A DNA stretch of 64,000 nt from Pogostemon cablin (taxonomy: Eukaryota > Streptophyta > Magnoliopsida > Lamiales > Lamiaceae): contig CM042993.1 in assembly GCA_023678885.1 (NCBI GenBank), positions 890,501 to 954,500 of the forward strand. The letters run 5' to 3'. The notes under the pieces are model-generated. The model saw only the letters and a list, made by a program, of their open reading frames with translations, had not been told where the DNA came from and made no database searches. Made by a program: the position numbers and the translations under genes. Shown here in pieces: positions 1 through 11,752 of this stretch; position 1 is the first letter of the stretch, and every line of letters begins with the position of its first letter.

Positions 1-2040
1 TTTTGTTTAACACTAGTTTAAAATTGTACGAAATAATAAAATAAAATATCTAGCATTAGTTTTTTTAATTAAAATTTAAAGATAAGAAAAAAAAATGAAG
101 CGTTATAATTAATAATTAAGTTAGTCCTTTCCATGATTATTTGGATGTGGGTGACAACGAAGCATAATCATCGTATAAGTGCAAATAAATTAATTGATCA
201 ATTCGGTCTTCTCTCCCTTAGTACTATTATTATTACTACCTAATTCTTTCGTACCATTTAGGTACTTCAGTTAATATGTACACATGCTTTAAGATTATTT
301 TCTAGAGTATATATTTTCTAAAATAATGCTTGATATTTTTTGTACTTAAATAAGAATACGCTAGTAAATATTTCAATAAATATAGAAAATTGATTATATA
401 TTTGAGACATAAAGAATACTAAATAAAAAGGGATTGATGGATTATTATTACTCCAATTTAAGATGATTAAGAATTAATCACACGCTACGTTAAACACTGT
501 GACTACATCACACGGAAATTATCTGTTGTCCATTTCATTAATTTTAAAACATGTCGCATTTCCTTACTTTCACATATCATTTCTTGTTTAATTTAATTAT
601 CTTGTAAGGTTTATGTTTTCTTTTAATAAATACTCCAATTTCTCATGTATTTTTCATGTCGTTCAAAGAAATTGGCACATGAACCTATTTTGACAGTCAT
701 TCCTTGTATCATTAAACAAGACTCCATTAAATACTGATGGCATAATTTTATGATAAGTTATTCCTTGTATCATTAAGTAACAATTCGAACTATTCTACTT
801 ACAAATTGCTTTCATATTCTATTAGGGTAGGGTTGATAATAACGGGTAATATAATTGTAGACTTTCTTTACCTCTCTGAATATGCTTAATTCCTAAATTA
901 ATACACATAAAAAAAAATCATATAAGAAAAACAAATACCTACATGACGCAGCCCAAATTAGAGCAAATATGAAAAACAAATTAATAGAAATATAAATATA
1001 TTCATAATTATTTTGCTCTGTTGGCCAATAATTAATCCAAGTACTACAACATCATAAGGTCAAGCTGAAACCAAGATTGATAAGGGAGTATTATATTTAT
1101 ATTATAATTAGATGTGGCTTTTCTGATCACAGAAAGGCTACAAATGGGTGAGGTGGCCATAAAAAAAATTCAGGTAATTAAAGACAAGAAATTAATAATT
1201 ATAATAGCTGTAAACCTGTAGGAGTTCCTCTGTAATTTATTACTAACAAGAATACAAAGAGTTGAAGTCCCAAAAGGGCTCAGAATTTTTGGCTTATTAG
1301 ATTTATTTATTGTTTCAAAATTAAATACTAAAATTAAATAAGTAATAGTGTGTGACAGTGCGGCTCTTTTTTCCATGTATAACTCCTGAGAAGCAACGGC
1401 GTAGTAATTATTTGAAGAAATTAATTAATAAATGAGTAATTATTATTATTATCAATAAATATTTCCATGAAAAATACTTGTGAGTTTTTTCAGATAATAA
1501 CAAGGATTATAAAGGATACTATATAATTCAGTATAAACCAAGATTTAATCTTAACCCATTTTTTTTAATTCTATTTTATGACTGATATCTTTAACTTAAA
1601 CTTGATCAAGTATAGAATTTGAAAATATTAGCCTGAAATTTTATCACATAGTTAAATAAATTAACAAGATTAATGGAATCCCTTTACAAAACTGAAGTGA
1701 TAAAAAAATTGTATAAACTCATGATATATAAAAGTTAGAAAACTTTCATACTCCCAAAAAAGCGGGCATTAATTTCCATGATCTAAATTATAAAATACTA
1801 TATATTAAAAACTTTAATTTCATTGTTTAAATATTGGATAACAATAAAATTGGTTGATAATTTTTTTGTTATTTTAGTGGTCATGGGTAAATTTTTCATG
1901 TCGTTAATAATTTTGTTGTCAAACAACAGATATTATTCCATCGAATAAAATATTAAAAAATTTGTTGGCATTTCGCAATTAAAAATCAATAATTTTTTTT
2001 TACAATTCATTGGTTATCACAAATAGCGGCTCATTTGGTA
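1..2040. other. AT-rich intergenic DNA, no gene seen
   Basis: About 2 kb of AT-rich sequence with homopolymer runs and no open frame that looks coding. The only frame above 60 codons (1170-1376, minus) has no recognisable composition or motif. No transposon ends were identified. Confidence 0.6.
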
Positions 2041-2181
2041 CATCATCTCCTGTGCTACACTAGATGGATGCCACGTAGGAGGGAGAAACTATATCCTCAT
2101 CCTTAAACCCTTGAGATAATGATTGGATTTGTTTCCCCCTCTTATGTGTCAATCACTTAACGTGTAGCACAGAAGATGATT
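2041..2181. mobile_element. short inverted-repeat element (MITE-like)
   Basis: A 20-bp arm at 2041-2060 (CATCATCTCCTGTGCTACAC) is repeated inverted at 2162-2181 with two mismatches, giving a unit of about 141 bp. It has no coding capacity. The family is not recognised and no clear target duplication was found. Confidence 0.4.
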
Positions 2182-2413
2182 CACGAAAATAACGCAGAAG
2201 ATTCTGTGTGCAGTGCACCAATAGATACCATTGATAAATTCTATTGAGCTCAAAAACACTTATTTTTTAGTGATTGGGTAACTAAAAGTAAGCAGGCGAA
2301 AAATGGGGAGATTTATTGGAATGTAGAATTTACAGTAGAGGCGGTAATAATCTCCAGCAAAAGGGCAAACGAGAAAATCACATCACAAATTGATGAGGAG
2401 TGTGTGAATTCCC

Positions 2414-2863
2414 TTAAGTGCCCTTGGTGTGAAAAGTAATTCCAGTAAAAGAAACCCTACCAAAACCCAAATGTCCAACCTCGTACGGCTCCACCCACGC
2501 TTCCTCCGCGCTCAACCCGATCACATTCACCTCATCTTCCCATTTTGCCCTCCCCTTCCCCGAAATCCCATCCATGTCCCCCTCCAGCATCCGCCGTCGC
2601 CTCCTCTTCCCGTCGCGCAAGCATTTACGCGCCACCGCCCACGGCAGCTTGAAGAACGCCAGCACGAAGATGTTGACCACCGCGCATGGGCAGCAGCACA
2701 CCGCCACGCAGTCGGCGATCACCCCCGCCGTGCACGACTGACACGACTTCCCCGTGCACGCCATCGGATCGCCGCCCTCCTCCTCCGTTGCATGACCCCT
2801 GAAGCGGCGCCCCACCGTGGGGCTCACCGAGGAAGACGGTGGGGATGGATTCTGATCGTCCAT
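2414..2863 (-). CDS. small Cys-rich plant-specific protein, function unknown
   Basis: A single-exon frame encoding 149 aa, starting at the ATG read from 2863 down. The frame continues upstream through a GA/CT-rich stretch, but that part is low-complexity His-Thr and Arg-Glu translation typical of a 5' leader, so the internal ATG (MDDQNPSP) was chosen. The N-terminus is Ser/Pro-rich. Around residues 32-47 there is a short Cys cluster (CTGKSCQSCTAGVIADC), followed by CCCPC and a hydrophobic stretch of about 18 residues that could be a membrane segment, then a basic patch (KRRRRR) and a C-terminal tail. I recall similar proteins of unknown function in Arabidopsis with the same Cys-rich plus hydrophobic core. 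The local G+C is far above the surroundings, which supports real coding sequence. The biochemical role is unknown. Confidence 0.75.
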   Translation of the reverse strand: MDDQNPSPPSSSVSPTVGRRFRGHATEEEGGDPMACTGKSCQSCTAGVIADCVAVCCCPCAVVNIFVLAFFKLPWAVARKCLRDGKRRRRRMLEGDMDGISGKGRAKWEDEVNVIGLSAEEAWVEPYEVGHLGFGRVSFTGITFHTKGT

Positions 2864-2869
2864 TTCTCC

Positions 2870-2942
2870 TCCACTCTCTCTCTCTTTCTCTCTCACACAC
2901 ACACTCTCTCTCAGGAATTCGCCATATCTGATGAGAGAGAGA
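2870..2942 (-). promoter_or_regulatory. GA-rich 5' leader of the Cys-rich protein gene
   Basis: On the minus strand the stretch directly before the chosen ATG is GA/GT dinucleotide-rich. Such GAGA tracts are common in plant 5' leaders. A TATA box was not confidently located; AT-rich sequence lies at about 2965-3000. Confidence 0.35.
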
Positions 2943-3113
2943 GGGGAGGTGAATGGAGGACGCTTAATTAAAGTTGGTTGATATAATATTAATTGCACAA
3001 AATAGTGTGTGTGAGTGTGTGTTATTTCCATGCAATTAATCTTGTAATTCTAAAAAAAAAAAAGGAGTTGAGCATACTTAATACTTTCAGCCATAAACTT
3101 AGCCTACCTTTTT

Positions 3114-3144
3114 CACTTCTCACTTCTCACTTCTCACTTCTCAC
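3114..3144. repeat. (CACTTCT)n minisatellite
   Basis: Four consecutive perfect copies of the 7-bp unit CACTTCT, followed by CACTCAC. Confidence 0.85.
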
Positions 3145-3704
3145 TCACCTTAATATTAATATTGATATTAATAATTTATGTGACACTAGCTATATACACT
3201 TTCGGTAACTTTTGATACATATTTAACCAGCCACTCAAATTCCATGTGAAATAAATAATATGATAATAATAACGCGCGCTAATATCTTTGGAATAACAAA
3301 TTTATTATAACGACAAAAACATGTCACTGCGCTTCTATTTCATTAAATTAAATTAACCGACTCCCACTCGGTGAAAAATATACTCCAAAAAATATGATTT
3401 AAATGTATGCCCATAATGTGGAATTTAACTATTATGTGTAAAAGAAAAATGTGACATTTTTATAATAATTATAGTATTGTAAAAGTATTTACATTATGTG
3501 TTGTTTCTCAGGTGTACAAATTATTTTACAACGACCAAAATGGAAAGTAATGTGAAAGTATTTTGAGAATGAAGAGAATATTAAGAATGGTTGTTTTTCT
3601 ACTTCACAAACTATTTCTCTTTGCATGATTTACTATTATGCATAGGATGAGTAGGTAAAAAAAAATCCTTTCTCTAATAGTGCTTTTTAAAAAAAAAAAA
3701 AAAA

Positions 3705-3941
3705 CTCTTTGTCTCCTCTCAAATGGTACATTTTCTATTTTAGATTGTCCTACAAAAGTTTATACCTCTCTTAAAAAAAAAGTCAAAACAATCACTCTTT
3801 ATCATATACTTTTTTTGAAAAAAAAAAACCATATCTAACATACATCTAACATATTTTATTATTTATTTATTAAAAAAATAAAAATTATCACTTTTCTTAA
3901 TTTACATGCTAGAGTGTGAAATTTAAGTGGAACGGATGGAG
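3705..3941. mobile_element. degraded Stowaway-like MITE
   Basis: The right end reads GGAACGGATGGAG followed by TA, the inverted form of the common CTCCxTCCGTTCC terminus. The left end (CTCTTTGTCTCCTCTCAAATGG) is a weak match. There is no coding capacity. The left border is uncertain. Confidence 0.45.
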
Positions 3942-3945
3942 TAAT

Positions 3946-4724
3946 AAATAATAAATTTTTAGATAAGTAGTAGTTTGTTACAAAGAATAATTGTTTGTCA
4001 TGCAAAAATATGATACCTTAGTGTAGAATAGTTCCATTAAAAGAAAAAATGAATTATTTGTCACCTTCAATTTGTATGGTTTGTGGCAAATTAAAAAAAT
4101 ATTAATCTCACTTAATATACGTAATAATATATTTTATAATTTATTTATTATTTAAAAATATAGCATTACCTTAAAAACTCAATAAAATAATTTAATATTT
4201 CTTTTAAGTTAAAGGGAGCATTAAGCATCTTACAATATAAATAAATGTTCGATATATATGCATGCTTCTTGCGTTGGTACAACGTTTAAAATAAACGGGT
4301 AAATCCCAGCCGCACTCTAGGCGCGTGCTGTCAAACCAAGGTTTAGAGTTTAGACGAAGTTTTTATAAATATATTTCATATAAAAAAAATGTATCACATG
4401 AAATAACGGAAATAAATAAGTGAAAATGTACAGTGATATAAAGTGTTTTCTTGTGCGATACTTCTGTATTTTTTCTATAAAAGAAATAACAATAAAAAAT
4501 ATCTGAAATCCATTTAAAATTATAATACACTGATCTTCTTCTCATTTAAAGTGTTTAGGGTAATGTAATTTTTAATAATAAATTAATGAATAATAATAGT
4601 ATAAATTAAAGAGTAACTTTAAAAAAAAAAATGTATGGAAAGTTAATTATATTGTAATTTTTACTATTTTTAAGAATAAAAAGAGTGCCTCCAAACAGAT
4701 TTCACCTGAATAATGAATTGAGAT
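3946..4724. other. AT-rich intergenic DNA
   Basis: No gene or recognisable element was seen. It ends at the left target duplication of the retrotransposon that starts at 4730. Confidence 0.55.
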
Positions 4725-4729
4725 AAAAG
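4725..4729. repeat. left target-site duplication (AAAAG)
   Basis: Identical to 11310-11314 across the retrotransposon. Confidence 0.9.
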
Positions 4730-4952
4730 TGTTGTAAACTATTTAATAAGAAGAACAATAACAGAAATATAAAGAAGAAAAGAAGAATAAAGAAATATGG
4801 GGAAAGAAATATTTTATTAAACGTTCATGTTGATATCAGTCTGTACAAAACCCTCACTCTTTATATAGGGAAGAGAAAGGGTACAATAGTAATAAGCTCT
4901 CTTCCTATTCAATGATATATGGAGTAATGTCCATATAAAATATTTCACAACA
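4730..4952 (-). repeat. 3' LTR of the non-autonomous element
   Basis: 223 bp, identical to the copy at 11087-11309. It is the 3' LTR because the polypurine tract lies next to it. Confidence 0.92.
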
Positions 4953-4961
4953 CTCCCCCTT
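4953..4961 (-). other. polypurine tract
   Basis: Minus-strand AAGGGGGAG directly before the 3' LTR, the usual plus-strand primer position in LTR retrotransposons. Confidence 0.75.
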
Positions 4962-4983
4962 GGACATTACGACATCATATGCA

Positions 4984-5414
4984 TGCCTCGTTAAAAACCT
5001 CGCTAGAAAACCCTGTGGGAAAAACCAGTCGAGGAAAAGAGTACATGTCTTATCATTTCATAATATTTCATATTAGCTGCCTCATTAAAAAACTTTCAAC
5101 CAAAGAAACCTTGTAGGAAAAAACTTAGTTAATGAAAAAGAGTACAGCTTGGTCTTCAGGACTAATCTTCAGGATTATTTAGAAGTTATTTTATTTCCAA
5201 GACATTTAGCTTACATGTCTCATTAAAAACCTTCAACTAAGAAAACCTCTTAGGAAAAAACTTAGTTAAGGAAAAGAGTGCAGATCTTATGATTTTGATG
5301 TATTGCATTAGTTGCCTCGTTAAAAAAACCTTAGACTAAGAAAACCCAGTGGGAAAAACTTAGTAAAGGGGAAAAGAGTACAACTATTAGTCTTCAGGAC
5401 TTAATCTTCTGGAT
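4984..5414. repeat. four degenerate direct repeats inside the retrotransposon
   Basis: Units beginning at about 4984, 5079, 5214 and 5312 share the pattern GCCTCGTTAAAAACC, then a CTAAGAAAACC-type block, GGGAAAAACTTAG and GAAAAGAGTACA. Spacing is about 95-135 bp. They sit in the 3' non-coding part of the element (minus orientation). I recall similar repeats near the 3' LTR of plant copia elements, but their role is unknown. Confidence 0.7.
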
Positions 5415-8400
5415 TGTTTAGAAATTACCGCTCCTCCTGAAAACAGGGATACATTGGAAATTTGAAATTTATTTGGAATTGTCACTCCCCCTGAAGACGA
5501 CAATCTTCTGGGTCTAGATAATACAATACTACAAGGACATACTAAAATATAATTTGGGAGTAAACAAAACAATGATAAATAATTTACATGAGCAAATGTT
5601 ATATATATTTGTAATACTCACTGCTCTTCTAGAGCATCTAAATTTGTCATGTCTCGCATAATATATTAATTATTCATCCATGCAACACATAATTTATTGT
5701 CTTATAAAAGACTGGGGATATTAGTCTTTCATCATGCCCCATGAGCTATATATTTATTATATCAACAATCTTATTACACCAGTTTGAAATCTTAACATTA
5801 TGTGGATCATTTAATTAACATTCAAATCAATATGCCAATGTCACGTTGGTTTCTTATAAATAAACTAATAGTATTTTGTATCTACGAGATAATTGAGGAT
5901 ATGTTTAATTTCATATAACTTCTCTTTGTCTGAGAGTCATAAAATCTTGCTAGCAAGTTCATCATAAGTGCATATCAGGCCTGATACAATTATGATAAAA
6001 AATGTGCTTTAAAAGCACTGAATGGAAGGACTTCTAGCCCAAAATATCCTCATTATATACTTCAAGTATATAGACATTAGTTTTCCACTTCAAGGGATAA
6101 AAATGACAATTGACATACAATATAAATAGATATATCGAAAAACGAAAATTCATCTAAAACAAACATCAAAAAGATTAACTGGTGTTTAAACTTTAAGATA
6201 TTCTCAATCTACAGGTTGAGACAACTTTTTGCTTTATCCAAATTCTTTCATTCTGAAAAATCCGTCATGTGTTACCTTATATAAATTTCTTATACATTTC
6301 AATCTTAAAACGTTCATATACACACAATTTTCATTCTTCTTCAGGAAGAAATAACAAATTAAAATATAGTATATCCATATTAACTGTTTCAAGGTCTGAC
6401 AATGACCAATATTATAGTTATATGTTGTGATATTTTATTCTCATCCAATTTGAGAAGTTTTAATCCTTCGAGGATTTTCATGTATATCATATAATAATAT
6501 ATATTTACTGCATATCTAAATATATTGAAACCGTCATATAAATTAAGTAGCGAAACGTAATGTATAATGGGAGAGTATGTATCGTTTATACACTGGGTCT
6601 CTGCAAGAACCCTTTGAACTTTAACTAATCACCACTTTATTATTCACATGTTCTTCTGGGACAAATATTTATATCACATCAGAGAACATTCAAATAAATA
6701 TTTAGTGAGTTAAGCTCAACTTCATTGTTTTATACTGTCTTACCAAATTTTTCGTGCTTCTGGCACTTTGATATAGAATATAATTTTTGGATTCAAATTA
6801 TTATTTGAGACAGTAAAAGTAATCAAAGAGACAATGAGTTGTCGACAACTTTCTATTTCAATTCATATTCTTCTCCCAACATTTATAATGATTTCTATAT
6901 TTTTATATTTATGTAATTAGATCCGCGTCATTTCCCAATACGTTTGAATCTAACCGTTTCGCATACCCAGTTTTTTAGTTAGTTTGATGCACGTGCGAAT
7001 TTACTGGGTATTTATCTTCAGGACAAATCTATTGAAGATAGTTTTCGTTATCAAAATAAATTCTTCTTATAATTGTGGAAGTGACTATTAAAATTAATTT
7101 CCGCGGATATTTAATTTTCAAATTATTAATCCTTTCATGTTTCTAGCGTTGATAAATACTTGTTTAAAGTATGATGTCCCAGGGGAACTCAACTTCCAGT
7201 GGTGCATTTACTATTATAGATATAAGGGACTTTGTCACTTCTTTATGATAGTTTGACAGTTTAGTTGCTATGGCAGATTAATAATCTTTTGAACTTCTGG
7301 TTCAGTAAATCTAGTGCAAAATAATAGAATTTCTCGGCATTCACATAAATATTGAGCTTAAGTCTCCCCCTAATGCCGTGAAATAATTTTCATTAAATGT
7401 ACAATTAGCGTACTAAAATATATATTGATCCCTTATTTTGGGCTTTATAGAAATTGACGGATGATTAATATTAGAATGCCCATTGAAGTACGCTATGGTG
7501 GTGATATAAAATATTAAATACACAATTCAAAATTTGCAGATGGAAAATTTTCAAGGCTTCTGGCCATGATTGAACATCACTAGCTATAAAAAGGGTATAA
7601 TTATGATATGCAGGAGCCAGAATTTGTGTTTAGTTATTCCAAGTTCCCCAAATATTAATTGTTGGAATAAAATATTCACTGCATGTGAACATAAGACATC
7701 GGATGTTCCATTTTTTCAATATTATCAGTTGATATCAATTCCACTTGACTAAATCAAATATTCAATATTTGAGCTCTTCATATATAATTTCATTTGTATT
7801 AGTGCACTTTGAATAAAACTAATTTATTCAGTGGATACATTACTAAAATATTTTGGTCATGACATGAAAAAATATTTGACCATTTTTTCTTGAATCTCTT
7901 AAGCATACTAAGAGATATAAGTCCAACATTAGTATGTAAGTATCATACCATAAAATTTCCACACAAACTTCACAAGTGACTTTTCATATCTCATGACTAA
8001 AAGAATTTAAATTATCTGGCTCATCCGTTTGCCCAAAATAACTCAATTACTCATGCCATATTTTAAAATGTTGGGTTTCAAAAATTAATATCACAACAAT
8101 ATAAATATCAATTCCAAATCAAACAAAATCATTTAATAGCATATAAAAACAAAATAATAATGTCATAGAAAAGAATTCATGTTTGAACAAATATTTTAAT
8201 GCAGGGGAATATAACTAAATTGTCTATCATTTTTTTTAAAAAAAAAATCTCAAAAATTGAAATTATACATGGTCACAAAATTTTCGAGCTTAGGCTCCAA
8301 ATTGTCATCATTAACTTGATCAATATTTTATTTGCTTCAGGCAAATAAATTTTTATTTGCACTATTGTTATCCCACAAATATTTTTCGCATATTTTGATA

Positions 8401-9649
8401 TTTGTGCTATATACACAAGATCAATGACTCTCTCATCAATATCTATAACAAATTCACTTCTACTACTACTGCTGGAGTGCATGTTTAAATCTGTGACTAT
8501 GACTTTTATCACATTTTGAGCCAACTACTTTGATAAAACCTTCAATAAGATCGACTTAAATTTTCTTGACAACTACGCAGAGGTCAATGTGAATTTATTT
8601 TGTCTACTATATTTATTTCTTACTTTCCTCAAGCTAATGTAAATTCACTTTTTCATTATAACTATTTCGTACTCTTTCTCAGCCCTTCCACACCAAATAT
8701 AATTCGTTTAGGATATATCATGTACTTCAGGTACAAATTCTGAATCAATTCATCAACATTTTTTTTTTACAATTAATTATGTTTTTCTTCGATCAATAGT
8801 GAAGAAATAAGCTCTGAATCCTTAGTGTTCTTATTTATTTATTTTGTACTGCTTATGGAGTATGGCGTTACTAGTATGGAAGGTGGAAAGAGTTTTATCA
8901 ATCTTTTTTTTTTGTAATGTACTGCTTACAGGTTTAGACAATACAATATAAAATGGAATTGTATTCTATTACAAATTAAAAATCTTGAAAATCATAGATT
9001 CAATTAGATTATATAACTAGAAGAATAATTATCAAAGTTTACAAAAGAATCCTTCAGGGATTTCCATAAGATAACAAGATCTTTTTTTTTGTTAAATACT
9101 TTATTTTTCAAATCTTTGTTCGAATGATGTCAAAGAAAGATTAGTGATTTACCCTTCTAGGCAGTAGTACTTCCAGTTTTTGAAATAGTATCACTTAAAT
9201 CGATCACAAGATGTGAGGTGGATTTCAACATCTAGGGCCTATGTTAAATAGTTGTTGCCATCAAAGGTGAGCTCGACAAATTCTCTCTTAATGATGTCAA
9301 ACATTTTCAATGAACTACAAGTGCATGTTATCAATTTGTAACAAGTATGCATCAAGAGAGAGAAAAAATTCCAGAAGATAATTAAATAAATAAAGTAAAA
9401 AATTGCTTTTGGCATTTTTAAAATAAAAAAATGAGAGTATAAGGTGAATCTAGAGTTGTAAATAAATAAATAAATTCAGTCATTCATGATTTAATTAAAT
9501 TTCGTAATCATGATACCACATTCATTACAGTAGTCACTGTTTTTCTTAAAAATATATAATAATATGATTGCGCCCGCCCAATTTAAAAAATTCATAACAT
9601 AAAATCCAATTAAAATAATTAAAATTGGAATATTTATGAGTTTCAACTT

Positions 9650-10170
9650 CCTTATTTTAACAAGGTTAGGAAAACATCTATATAGAAATGAGTACTTATT
9701 AAATTAAATGACCCAACAGAGGTCTAAATTTAAAACGTGGATATTTACATCCAAATAAGGTCTTAATCCAGCAAATGGACTCTAGGTAGGACTTACGTAC
9801 AAAGGATACACTAGAGTGAAATTGCTTGTCTAATTTTCAATTTTCATATATGTTAACACAACATTAGGAATCCATTTATATAGAATTGATTAGTCATTAA
9901 TTTAAATGAACAGATGTCTAAATCAATTGAAACCACATACTCATCATATAAGGCTTGAATTTAATTATTTTTTCATAGTTTTAAATGGGCAAAGCTCTTG
10001 CAATCCATTAAAAAAAATTGATAGGGGTAATGTTTTAAAAAACTGACGTGTGCAGTGTGGTTTTAAAAAGAACAGAATACATGTATATGGATAAAAATAT
10101 TCTCTTTAAATAAAATAAAAGTATATAATGATTAATTATTCGATAAAATGGGGCGATTTTTAATTTTATT

Positions 10171-10222
<52 letters not shown>

Positions 10223-10440
10223 TTTTTTTTACTGACCCAGAATCGGGTGTTGCATTAAATTTAAAAACATTGACATACATCCAAAAAGATACATGGAGTT
10301 AAATTGCCGTAAGTTTCAATTTTCACAATTAGGAAGCATTTAGAATTGATTACTCTTTAAATTAAATGCCATATATAGAATTGATTTACTCATTAAATTA
10401 AATGATTCCTACTGAGATCTAAATCAATTTAGAATCACTA
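9650..10440. repeat. degenerate repeats within the element interior
   Basis: Variants of TAGAATTGATTACTCATTAAATTAAATGA followed by AGATCTAAATCAATT-like sequence recur at about 9680, 9875, 10340 and 10380. They are interrupted by a TA microsatellite. Confidence 0.5.
10172..10219. repeat. (TA)n microsatellite
   Basis: An uninterrupted TA dinucleotide run of about 48 bp inside the retrotransposon. Confidence 0.85.
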
Positions 10441-11065
10441 GAAATTGGTAAAATTTTATACATATATCCTACTATTACCATAAATTGCAAATCAATATGA
10501 TAAAAAGAAATTATATATTCGGACTTAATCAAAATAAAAAATTGAATTAAAAAAACTATACCTATCATCTCGTAAATTAAATATAATATATATTTTGTAT
10601 GATAAAAATACTGATTTCGAAAAGGAATTTTAATTTAAATAAGAATAATATGAAAAATATGAATACTCAGTTAAATTATACATCCAAATTCACATTCATG
10701 CATAATATAAAAAATTAACTATAATTAAATTTTGGTAATGCATCTATCGAATCAACATTTACGTATGATGTTTTAAAATAAAAAAATATGGATGCGATCT
10801 TTTTATTTCACCAATTTTGATAAATCACAGAATGGATAATTTCATATACACGTCAATTTGATTTTAAATAATCAAGATATATGCTATAAAAATTAAACAT
10901 AATTAAAAAAAAAATTTAATTATATTTAAATCATGAGATTTAAATCAAATAATTTCATGATTAAATAAATTCCTGTCAAATATTAATCACAAATATTTAA
11001 GATTTGAATATTACCTTGCAGAAAAGACACGATTCTTTTCTATGGTTCACCCGTCAAAATCAGTT

Positions 11066-11086
11066 GGTCAGAGCGTGCTGATAACG
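11066..11086 (-). other. primer-binding-site-like sequence
   Basis: On the minus strand, TTATCAGCACGCTCTGA follows directly inside the 5' LTR. It is not the usual initiator-tRNA-Met TGGTATCAGAGC motif. The priming tRNA was not identified. Confidence 0.55.
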
Positions 11087-11309
11087 TGTTGTAAACTATT
11101 TAATAAGAAGAACAATAACAGAAATATAAAGAAGAAAAGAAGAATAAAGAAATATGGGGAAAGAAATATTTTATTAAACGTTCATGTTGATATCAGTCTG
11201 TACAAAACCCTCACTCTTTATATAGGGAAGAGAAAGGGTACAATAGTAATAAGCTCTCTTCCTATTCAATGATATATGGAGTAATGTCCATATAAAATAT
11301 TTCACAACA
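11087..11309 (-). repeat. 5' LTR of the non-autonomous element
   Basis: 223 bp, identical to 4730-4952. A TATA-like CTATATAAAG lies on the minus strand at 11216-11225, a plausible promoter for transcription leftwards through the element. Confidence 0.92.
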
Positions 11310-11314
11310 AAAAG
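11310..11314. repeat. right target-site duplication (AAAAG)
   Basis: Identical to 4725-4729. Confidence 0.9.
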
Positions 11315-11752
11315 AAAATATTTTTAACTGAATTATTATACAGTATGATATTATACACGTGATTGTCAGAAAAATATTAAAGAATAAATTGTTGTGAAAA
11401 GGAATATCACATTCTGTTATTCTAGTAAATGTTATCCAAAATCTTAATTACTTTCCGTTTTAGAAATTAATAATCAAAACGAATTTATTTTATTAAATAC
11501 GTACTTCAATTATAAAAGCCTAACACAACTTTCACATGAAACGCGCGCGGTGATGCAGCGATAAGACTACTGTTATTTATAAAATTTTAATTTAATATAT
11601 TTACAAATAGGAAAAATTATTATCCTGATTTTCCAAATATATATCGACTCTCCATATCTAGATACTACGCCATCGCTCACAAAAGAAATTCAAAATTACA
11701 ATGCTCCATTTAAATAAGATTTTGGGAGGATTACTGTACAAAAAAAAACTCT

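Larger units (their letters stand above)
4730..11309 (-). mobile_element. complete non-autonomous LTR retrotransposon (LARD-like)
   Basis: A 6580-bp element bounded by two 223-bp direct repeats (4730-4952 and 11087-11309) that appear identical base for base. Each begins TGTTGTAAAC and ends TTTCACAACA. It is flanked by a perfect 5-bp target duplication, AAAAG (4725-4729 and 11310-11314). Orientation is minus: a purine tract (AAGGGGGAG on the minus strand, 4953-4961) abuts the left LTR, and a primer-binding-site-like sequence lies just inside the right LTR. The 6134-bp interior has no gag or pol: no frame exceeds 83 codons and none resembles protease, integrase or reverse transcriptase. This fits a large retrotransposon derivative moved by proteins of another element. 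The superfamily cannot be proven without coding sequence; the end structure resembles plant copia elements. Confidence 0.9.

Noticed and set aside
2429..2971. 180-codon plus-strand frame opposite the Cys-rich gene
   Set aside because: It is the complement of a GC-rich coding exon. The minus-strand product has a sensible Cys-rich core, while this one is Arg/His/Pro-rich text with no features.
4984..5414. possible CRISPR-like array of spaced repeats
   Set aside because: The units are degenerate and unevenly spaced, and lie within a plant LTR retrotransposon.
7570..8524. short frames inside the non-autonomous retrotransposon
   Set aside because: No similarity to gag, protease, integrase or reverse transcriptase motifs. 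Lengths are as expected by chance in AT-rich DNA.
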